Origin: Lutraria lutraria
Taxonomy: Eukaryota; Mollusca; Bivalvia; Venerida; Mactridae
NCBI GenBank assembly: GCA_964023205.1
Contig: OZ026843.1
Location: 1,845,029-1,909,028 of the forward strand
DNA length: 64,000 nt
Direction of reading: 5' to 3'
Of the stretch, positions 56,457 to 64,000 are shown piece by piece. The notes under the pieces were generated by a model. That model was not told where the DNA came from, made no database searches, and saw only the letters and a program-made list of their open reading frames with translations. Positions within the stretch are counted from its first letter, which is position 1. Every line of letters starts with the position of its first letter. Made by a program: the position numbers and the translations under genes.

Positions 56457-56748
56457 ATTGACTTTTGCACACAACGAAATGACTTTTGTGCAGAACGAAA
56501 TGACTTTTGCGCAGAACGAAATGACTTTTGTGCAGAACGAAATGACTTTTGCGCAGAACGAAATGACTTGTGTGCAGAACGAAATTACTTTTGCGCAGAA
56601 CGAAATTACTTTTAAACACAACGAAATTACTTTTGTGCAGAACGAAATGATTTTTGTGCAGAACGAAATGACTTTTGTGCAGAACGAAATGACTTTTGCG
56701 CAGGAGGAAATGATTTTTGCACAGAACGAAATGACTTTTGCATACTTT
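56457..56748 (+). repeat. 21-bp minisatellite, about 14 units
   Basis: The unit is AACGAAATGACTTTTGYGCA plus G (21 bp), with Y at the main variable site. As 21 is 7 codons, every frame without a stop persists: plus strand reads a 7-residue MTFAQNE cycle (110 codons, 56458-56790) and two minus frames are open for 116-123 codons. There is no evidence for expression. Confidence 0.95.
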
Positions 56749-57184
56749 ATTATTGTCAACATTAAACCAATGCATACTACCATAAAATAATGATTCCAGT
56801 CACAGACTTAAATAAATAAAAAACTACTAATTTCGTCAACGGTCAAATGTAATCTGAACTCAGAATGAAAATTCTGGCTATTTATAGACAAGCCGTATTC
56901 CGCCAGCGCTTAGCGGAAAACTGCAGAAATCTGCGGAATACGACAGAATAAATAATGACGTCACCAAGAACGGCGGAAAAAGATGCAGAATTTACGGCAG
57001 CATTCCTGCAGAATAATACAATTACGCCGAATAATCAAAATATTACAGAGAATAAGTGACTGGAAACATCCAAAGTAAACAAATAATACCTGTATGATGA
57101 CATACTTGCAGCAGATACTACTTTTTACACAAGTTCTTATGACGTCACACAAATGTGTATACGTCATACGCACAAACATGAATG
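56749..57184. other. Intergenic, no recognised feature
   Basis: Repeated GCGGAA and CAGAAT motifs near 56900-57010; nothing else. Confidence 0.4.
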
Positions 57185-57429
57185 CAGGGGGCGCAACGTA
57201 ATGTAGCGAAAGTTGATATTTAAGCGACGCTTTTGAGAATGTTAGTAAGATGGCGGACTAAATGTGATATTTTTGTGCAAAAATGGATACGTTTTCGGTA
57301 AGTTTGAACATTTTATTACATTACTGGATATAAAGTATATGCGCATCAGGTGACTGCCGGTTTTAAGAAAGCTCACAAGCTGATTTTAGAGAATGTTGGC
57401 CAAATCAATTATTGCTTTAATCAATGTAC

Positions 57430-59430
57430 ACTATCTATCTATCTATCTGTTCATACTGCATCACACCCTTTCGAGTATTTTATGCAGGTGCGCGTCAGTG
57501 CTAGAAATTTTTTAAAAGAAGAAATGTACAGGAGAATTAAGCATGTACATAATGTATGTGTGAGAATGGAAACAAAGCTGATATATAGTGTTAATAAAAG
57601 ATGAAATGTACAGCTAAAAGATTAAAAACAGCCTAACCACTCAGAAATTATGGCACAGTTTAGTTACCCCTTGTCTAAACTGGTCCAGGGTTGGTGCCTG
57701 TGCAATGTCAGCCGGCAAAGAATTCCAAAGTATGATGGTAGCTGGATAAAAGGAAAACTTATAATAGTCACATGGAGTTTGGATCTGTGTAAAGGAAAAG
57801 AGGTGTATGTGTCTAGTAAGCCGGTTAGGTGGTAGGACATAAGAAGGCATTGGTACAGCAACCAGTCCATGAACAATTTTGTAAAACATCTGTAGTCTGG
57901 CATCAGATCTTCTGTATCCAAGGGAACGCCCCTTTAGCTGTTCTAGCATGTTTGTGACACTGTTATAGGGGGAATAATCATTTGTAACCCATCGAGCAGC
58001 TCTACGCTGTATCATCTCGATTTTGTTTATGTTATGTTGCGTGTGAGGACTCCACACTGAGCTACAGTACTCAAGTTGTGGTCTGACATGGGTTTTGTAA
58101 GCAAACTCCCTGATGTTTTGTTGCTTGGTGGGGATGTTGCGCTTAATAAAGTTGAGTGTTCTGCTAGCTGTTGTGGTAACCTGGTTGATATGTTTGTTCC
58201 AATTGAGGTTTGAAGAGATGTTAAAACCAAGGTATTTTGCATCTCTTACTGTTGCTAGTGTTTGGCCATGTAGGCTGTAAGTGGATTTGTAGGGGTGTTT
58301 TGACCTAGTGATGTTTATTGTTGTACATTTGGATGGGTTTAATTCCATGTCCCATTTGTGTTCCCACTGTTGTAACCTGTCTAAGTCCTCTTGTAAAACA
58401 TGTTGATGTGAACTGCTGTTGACTGTGATATATACCGCAGTGTCATCAGCGAATAACCTGACCTGTGAAACTATATTTTCGGGCAGGTCATTTATATATA
58501 ACAGGAAAAGGAGTGGGCCGAGGACAGAGCCCTGTGGAACACCTGATGTAACAGGTACCTCGTCTGATTTGTCACCATTGACTAAGACAGACTGAAGGCG
58601 ACCTGTAAGAAAGAATTTGACTCATTGCAATGTGTTGTCTGGGATGCCATGTTGATGTAATTTGTATAGTAACTTTAGGTGGTTGACCTTGTCAAATGCC
58701 TTTGAGAAGTCAATGAGTATTAAATATGTTTGGTGACCTTGGATTAAATTTCTGGACAGGTCCTCAACAAGCCCTAGTAACTGTGTTTCGCATGACCTTT
58801 TTGACCTGAAACCATGTTGGAGGTGAAATAAGATGTTATTGACCTGGAAGTGTTTTGTGATATTTGATGCGACAATGTGTTCCATCACTTTGCAAAGAAT
58901 ACATGTCAGGGAAATGGGTCGGTAATTTGCAGGGTTGCTTTTGTCTCCTTTTTTGTATAGGGGTGTGACGTTCGCCTTGGACCAGTCGGAGGGAATTTTG
59001 CCTGTATTTAAGGGTTTCTGAAAAAGTTTGGTGACCAATGGGGCAATTTGTACACTAAGGTGTTTTAGGATAACTGGTTTTAGGTTGTCCGGGCCACTAG
59101 CTTTACCAATCTGTAAGGTGGATAGAAGCTTTTGGACACCGCTTACACTGATGGTGATTTCAGGCATTTCGGGGTATTGGGACACAGAGGGATAACTGAA
59201 CAGGTCTTTTGTTTTCATAAGACATAGTTCATACAGTTTTAAGGGATTTATGGGGGTAAATACTGACTGAAATTGACGATTTAGAATGTTTGCCTGGCCC
59301 TTACTATCTGCGATAAGTTTATCATCTTCCAGCAATACCGTGTGTGTCCTGCTTAGCATTTTTGAACATTGAGAAGAGTTGTTTTCGGGAGAAGTTTTGA
59401 CCTTGTTGGGGACTAACTTAGTATGCTAAC
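57430..59430 (-). mobile_element. LINE C, 5'-truncated but well preserved
   Basis: Minus-strand ORF2 (57641-59359) followed by a 3' UTR of about 190 bp and a GATA-type microsatellite (CTATCTATCTATCTAT on the plus strand at 57431-57447) as its 3' tail. It is inserted just inside the left arm of the 4.24-kb element. The 5' boundary is near 59400-59430. The target duplication was not resolved. Confidence 0.8.
57641..59359 (-). pseudogene. LINE C reverse transcriptase, one stop codon
   Basis: A single frame of 573 codons, broken only by TGA at 58624-58622, where the next residues read VKFFLTGRLQSV. Order on the minus strand: KASGPDNLKPVILKHL; IPSDWSKANVTPLYKKGDKS; NPANYRPISLTCILCKVMEH; LQHGFRSKRSCETQLL; LILIDFSKAFDKVNH; then SGVPQGSVLGPLLFLLYIND, the catalytic VRLFADDTAVY, MELNPSKCTTINITR, YLGFNISSNLNWNKHI, RPQLEYCSSVWSP and the C-terminal YYKFSFYPATIILWNSLPAD. 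This is a jockey/CR1-type reverse transcriptase with its active-site Asp pair intact. The endonuclease is missing upstream. TGA where Trp is likely is a one-base change. With so little damage the insertion is recent. Confidence 0.92.
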
Positions 59431-59707
59431 TTATGATGGCTGTGTGTTATAACTATGAAGTTGCATCACTTAATACATGTTTAATTATCGTTTTAAGTAT
59501 TCTACTTTGCTTCTTATTGACTATCACAAGTAGATATTTTTTTCTTATCGAAACTAAGTAAGCATCTCATGGTGCAGTGACCAGTACAGCATACTTTAGC
59601 AAATTAACAACATGGGTGGGTTACGTTGTCTGCAAGCTATAACTTATAATAATAAATTATATTTTTTTATGTACTCAAATAAGTTTCTCTTCTGGTCTTT
59701 ATTTCAG

Positions 59708-59857
59708 AAACCATGCTCTTTACGAAGAAATTATGGCTGGCGCTTTATTCCAAGAACAAAATGGGAAAAAAACAAATCGAAGCTTAAACATGACAGTATC
59801 ACTTCATGGAAAGACAGACCAAGAGGGCTGCAGTCTGAGCGCCAGCACTACTAAGTG
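59708..59857 (+). other. Possible exon in the 4.24-kb element
   Basis: TTTATTTCAG ends at 59707. Two frames stay open for about 49 codons, one reading HALYEEIMAGALFQEQNGKK, the other KPCSLRRNYGWRFIPRTKW. Either could be a last exon of a plus-strand gene starting in the left arm. No domain recognised. Confidence 0.25.
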
Positions 59858-60188
59858 ATAACTTCACTTTGACTAGGAATAAGTAATGACAAGCTTCAAC
59901 AGATACTGTTGTATACACCGATTCCTTTTGATATGAACAAAGACAGAACAATTCTAAGTTGTCGTATGTTGGGTGTTAGGACAATTAAATGCACATTGTT
60001 TTAAGGACACTATAAAACAAAATGAACAACCATTCACTTATTATCTTTATTGTTGAGATCATTGTTATATATTGCAAATAAAATGATTAGAAAACAGGTC
60101 CTGTTATCAGTAAATGTTAACATAATCTCAGTTAAATCATTGTAATCACTAACTGTATTTATAAAAAGTAACGATATAGCATACAGTA

Positions 60189-60470
60189 TTAGCCGATGAA
60201 GTTGGCATCTTCATGGCACCTGTCAGCATGGTAGCGCTCTTGATGTCTTTGCTGAGCAAAATTTGTGCTAAAAGACTGTTGACAAACGCCACGTATTTTA
60301 CTTTCTTCATGAATTCTTTGACGATATGGGGACAAATAATACTGATTTGTAAACTGTTTGCAACATTCACACTGCACGTCATCAAATTTGTGGGTTTGGA
60401 ACATGAGCTTTTAAAGAATAAGTCTATTTCTTTTCACATATGCTGCACTCGAATAGATGTGGCGGTTTGT
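60189..60470 (-). pseudogene. C2H2 zinc-finger remnant in the 4.24-kb element
   Basis: On the minus strand: FECSICEKK, a stop, then TYSLKAH, and after a 2-nt shift MFQTHKFD (a C-x2-C...H-x4-H finger split by damage). Next VQCECCKQFTNQYYLSPYRQ and RIH, where the first His is Arg. Then VCQQSFSTNFAQQRHQERYH, where the second Cys is Ser. Three fingers in row, each with one lesion. An acceptor-like TTCTTTAAAAG precedes the second block. Such fingers could bind the element's own ends; that is inference. The exon ends at TAA 60191-60189. Confidence 0.5.
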
Positions 60471-60499
60471 TCCTCGGTCATCATGGTATGTGACTAAAA

Positions 60500-61235
60500 C
60501 GAAATAAAAGCATTCTTTATTATTGTTCAGTACACATTGTAAGACAAACAGGAAATATTAACTGAGCCTATGAGTTCTAAATTTATGAGGTTTCGTGAGG
60601 TTTAGACGGAAAATTCCGTCTCTGAGGGAAACCGAGGAGAACTGTTACCCTCGGTAACGTATATTTCCATTTTAACCAAATGTGTGTACAAATAATGCTC
60701 TAGAACTAGAAAGAAACCTATCGAACCACTTTTTGGAAAGTTTTATACATGAAATTATTCATCATAAACTATTCGCATCGGAGTATATGATGAGTAAAAT
60801 GCGGATATTTCCATTAGCTATGCAAGAGCTGATCAGCTGGACAATATCTGATAGATCAACAAGGATATTCGCCGCTACCAAAATTGCCATCATAAGTTAG
60901 CATACATCATTGATAAAATCAATAATCAATTTGGCCTACATTCTCTTAAATCAGCTTAAAGTTATCAACATTCTCGAAAATGTACCTAAAAAGAGAAAAT
61001 TGGGATTGCGGGACCCGACAAATTGCTACAAAAAAGGCAGACATCAAATTTACCCTTCAGGGGATTCAAATTTACACTATGAGTGTTTCAATATGGTCAA
61101 ACTAGTCTAAAACGTCTATATAACGACTTTTAAAAACGAAATCACAGCAATGGCAATTTACAACTTCCAACTTCGAAAATTGTTCCGGAGTTGGCTCCCA
61201 AACCACAAAAGCTACGTTCATGAACTAAAGTTGTG
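60500..61235. other. Element interior, unassigned
   Basis: Two plus-strand ORFs of 72 and 66 codons (60682-60900, 60910-61110) lie next to the right arm with no recognised domain. They may be decayed coding sequence. Confidence 0.3.
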
Positions 61236-61429
61236 AGGTTTCTTAAAACCGGCGGCCACCTGATGCGCATATACTTTATACCCAGTAATGTAATAAAATG
61301 CTAAAACTTACCGAAAACGTATCCATTTTTGCACAAAAATATCACATTTAGTCCGCCCTCTTACTAACATTCTCTAAAGCGTCGTTTAAATATCAACTTT
61401 CGCTACATTACGTTGCGCCCCCTGGAATG

Positions 61430-62056
61430 GAGGGACGTAGATAAACATCGACTTAAACTTAAAAAAATCTCTGTGGAGGGGAACACCACGGACTAAATAT
61501 CACGGATAAAGTATAAAACGTGAGTGCGAAACACGATATAATCTTAAGGAAGAACGAGTATTAATGACAAACAAAAAGAGAGTGGAAAACTGACTAAAAA
61601 TACGTTTCATGAACGATACCCCAGCCACAGTGAAAGTTAACGAGAGTAAACCAGTGTAAACGAAGAATACGTAACAGTGGTGTTAAACACCAAATCCCCA
61701 CATTATCCTCCACCTTAAAAATTGTATACGTCCTCACAATAAAAATGTACAAAGCATAAGCATAATAGTCAACTAAGACAACTATTTAACAACTAGAATG
61801 TAATATTAAGGACACAATTCATATCAACATATAATTGTATATCTTGACATATAATTACACACATACCAATTACTCACACTACATTCTATCACCTGTACAA
61901 TTACAAACAACGTATGCGCCATGAGTAACAATTCAATGCATCAAATTACAAACATACAATGAAAAGCATTCAAATAATATACAAACATGTATCATAAAAA
62001 CAATTCATATATATGCATACAAAAATGTGAACATATATCAAATAAAACAAATATGG
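61430..62056. other. Intergenic, AT-rich
   Basis: AT-rich with ACATATAATT-like motifs; no gene or matched repeat. Confidence 0.4.
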
Positions 62057-62632
62057 CTAAGGCTTTCCATACTTTCTTACAACTATAATACTAAATTATC
62101 AACACACAAGCTCTCCACAGTTTATTAACAACTATAATATTAAATCATCAGCTTCCCATAGTTTCTTATAAGCTATAAAATTTCATCAATAAAGCATACT
62201 ATTAGGCTTCCCATAGTTTCTTGCAAACTATAATATTAAATCGATAAAGCAGAGGCTTCCCATACTTTCTTATAAACTATAAAATTTCATCAATAAAGCA
62301 TACTATTAGGCTTCCCATAGTTTCTTGCAAACTATAATATTAAATCGATAAAGCAGAGGCTTCCCATACTTTCTTATAAACTATAAAATTTCATCAATAA
62401 AGCATACTATTAGGCTTCCCATAGTTTCTTGCAAACTATAATATTAAATCGATAAAGCAGAGGCTTCCCATAGTTTCTTACAAACTATAAAATTTCATCA
62501 ATAAAGCATACTATTAGGCTTCCCATAGTTTCTTGCAAACTATAATATTAAATCAATAATGCACAGGCTTCCCATAGTTTCTTACGAACTACAATATTAA
62601 ATCACCAATGCACAAGCTTTCCATAGTCCATA
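62057..62632. repeat. Satellite-like array with 104-bp higher-order unit
   Basis: Two alternating monomers (about 49 and 55 bp), both starting GGCTTCCCATA and sharing TTTCTT..AAACTATAA. Starts at 62205, 62309, 62413 and 62517 are exactly 104 bp apart. Older, diverged monomers flank on both sides. No coding frame. Confidence 0.9.
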
Positions 62633-63500
62633 GATATGTTAATGTTCGGTTTTATGTTTTGACGACAACGCATTAGCATCAAGGTTTAAGATGTTCGATC
62701 TCTAATGCAAGACCTCCATTTTGAAGAGTACTCAAATTCATGATTTGTTTACTGATAATTGACATATTCCTGAGGGGCTCGGGTTCAAACCCCACTGGAA
62801 CCATTTTTTATTTTTAGGAAATGTTTTGTATTTAAAACATGAATTTATACAGTAGCATGAAGGAAAATATTTAGTCAAAAATATTTTGTTCACTTTATAG
62901 GAATTTATACATCATGGTTAACTAACGAAAATCAAGTAGAGTTCTAACTATGGATTTCTGACACACATCTTTTCAAAACAGCACGGTAAAACTTTTTAAA
63001 ATTTCCTTTAAGGGGCGGAGTTACATTTTTCTTCTTTTTTCTGCAACATTCAGAACAGTTCCAAATATCTTATAAACACTTTTGATTGACTTAACATTGA
63101 TTAACCTTAGACTAATACACATTCTTGCATTTATTGCATCATTTGTTAGAGAGATAGAATATTTTTGATATAGGTGTCTTCATTTTTACGTGAAGGGTAT
63201 CGTCGTTATTGTCTTAACTGACGGTAAAAGTTTTTTTAATTCACTTGTAAATGTCTAAATGGATATACAAAGGAATGACTATACTTAAAAGTAAAGTACG
63301 ATTGTTAATCCAGTTATTCAATAAAACATATGGTTTAATAAATTGATATTTATCGGCGGAAACATTTCGGTTGATCCGTCGATAGAACCACTATGCTTAC
63401 TCGATACTCGTCCTTTTATTTATAACGCAAATGTATAATTCATTCTTCAAACATTTTGAGTACGAATGTTTCTAAACGTTTGTTAGGCTCGTGTGATTGG
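62633..63500. other. Mostly unassigned; B-box-like fragment at 62775
   Basis: CTCGGGTTCAAACCCCACTG at about 62779-62798, followed by a T-run, looks like the 3' half of a tRNA or SINE. No A-box or cloverleaf is found upstream. The rest is AT-rich. Confidence 0.35.
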
Positions 63501-63883
63501 TTTAAAGTCCCATTAGCTTTTTGCTATAAAAATATATGCAAAAAACAAACAATTGCTGATATTATCCCAGGATAATTATTACCGACGAAACAAGCCCTTT
63601 TTCTTCTAAAAACACTCATTTCGCTGTGAATTTTGCTTTTGTAAACTTGAAATATATAGAGCGCGTGACGTCACTTCATGCCGTGTGCATAATATGACTG
63701 CGGGAAAACACAGCTGTTCTATAGAATAGTATTTATTTCAATGACAGTTAGAAAATACGATAGTAGTTTTGGAAACATTTTTTCTTGCTATAAAGTACGC
63801 ACGGGAGAAAAACACCGGATTCCTCTGTTATAGAACAAACAGAAACTATTACGACCGATAAATTTATATGATTATGGGACTTT
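63501..63883. mobile_element. MITE1 copy 7
   Basis: From TTTAAAGTCCCATTAGC to GATTATGGGACTTTAA, full length. It carries GCGTGACGTCACTT near 63664. Orientation as copies 3 and 5. Confidence 0.9.
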
Positions 63884-63904
63884 AATATCTTCAGTCAAAT
63901 TTGT

Positions 63905-63985
63905 CACGGACAGTGTGAGCCTCGCCTGGGGTTAGAACTAACAACCTCTTGATCAGTCGACCGACGCTCTAATCACTAACCTAAA
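63905..63985 (-). mobile_element. tRNA-derived SINE fragment
   Basis: On the minus strand, TTAGTGATTAGAGCGTCGG (A-box region) and GTTAGTTCTAACCCCAGG (B-box region) are at tRNA-like spacing. Acceptor pairing is absent. It starts 22 bp past MITE1 copy 7. Confidence 0.55.
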
Positions 63986-64000
63986 TCTGAATATAATGTA

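Larger units (their letters stand above)
57185..61424. mobile_element. 4.24-kb TIR element with GAATG target duplication
   Basis: The left arm 57185 to about 57375 starts CAGGGGGCGCAACGTAATGT. The right arm, about 61236-61424, is its reverse complement with roughly ten mismatches. GAATG flanks both ends (57180-57184, 61425-61429). Each arm contains ATGGATACGTTTTCG followed by GTAAGT, a start codon with a splice donor five codons later, pointing inward. The interior holds C2H2 zinc-finger remnants (minus strand, 60189-60470), plus-strand open segments and a LINE insertion (57430 to about 59430). Without the LINE it would be about 2.2 kb. Superfamily not identified. Confidence 0.85.

Noticed and set aside
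56404..56790. ORFs of 110, 116 and 123 codons on both strands
   Set aside because: Products of the 21-bp tandem repeat.
62205..62620. CRISPR-like regular spacing
   Set aside because: Units are contiguous 49/55-bp satellite monomers without unique spacers, in a eukaryotic context.

Overview
This window looks like nuclear DNA of a metazoan, most likely a bivalve mollusc. It is AT-rich, almost free of long host ORFs and packed with nested eukaryotic transposable elements. The bivalve assignment is an inference. It rests on dispersed elements that end in a GAGGGCC hairpin and carry internal tandem units of about 160-170 bp (resembling molluscan pearl/HINE-type elements), on tRNA-derived SINEs, and on the mix of Penelope-like, DIRS-like, gypsy and jockey/CR1-like retroelements. 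I see no rRNA, CRISPR or bacterial-style operon.

Layout. 1-5.5 kb: a 320-bp foldback, a HINE-like element, half of a second MITE family (MITE2) and AT-rich DNA with one TATA/initiator-like site. 5.56-8.52 kb: a 26-bp minisatellite of about 113 units that creates long false ORFs. 8.8-16.6 kb: SINEs, MITE1 copies, a HINE-like copy, a GGCCGCC array and a 1.13-kb element with 190-bp inverted ends. 17.9-18.9 kb: decayed gypsy pol. 19.5-24.9 kb: a 5.4-kb element with ~134-bp inverted ends. It encloses a multi-exon minus-strand gene whose intron phases still match (broken by one stop and at least two frameshifts) and a plus-strand PHD-like exon. 26.6-29.1 kb: a 2.49-kb element with 67-bp inverted ends and a CCCCT target duplication. 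31.1-36.1 kb: HINE, a 75-bp minisatellite split by MITE1, and another MITE1 split by a 5'-truncated LINE. 37.0-37.4 kb: DIRS-like RNase H remnant. 38.5-42.4 kb: a nearly complete Penelope-like element inside an older inverted-repeat element. 42.5-54.3 kb: MITE2, two tandem-repeat elements, three short homologous exon-like segments bordered by TEs, a reciprocally nested MITE1/HINE pair, and a LINE copy interrupted by a TIR element. 56.5 kb: a 21-bp minisatellite. 57.2-61.4 kb: a 4.24-kb element with ~190-bp inverted ends and a GAATG target duplication, holding C2H2 zinc-finger remnants and a nearly intact LINE. 62.0-62.6 kb: a 104-bp higher-order satellite. 63.5-63.9 kb: MITE1 and a SINE.

The best candidate for an undescribed system is the 19.5-24.9 kb element: two convergent genes (PHD-like and a long intron-bearing protein) between matching inverted ends. 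The 57.2-61.4 kb element is a second candidate, because each inverted end carries a start codon directly followed by a splice donor. All family names come from motifs read by eye; no searches were run.
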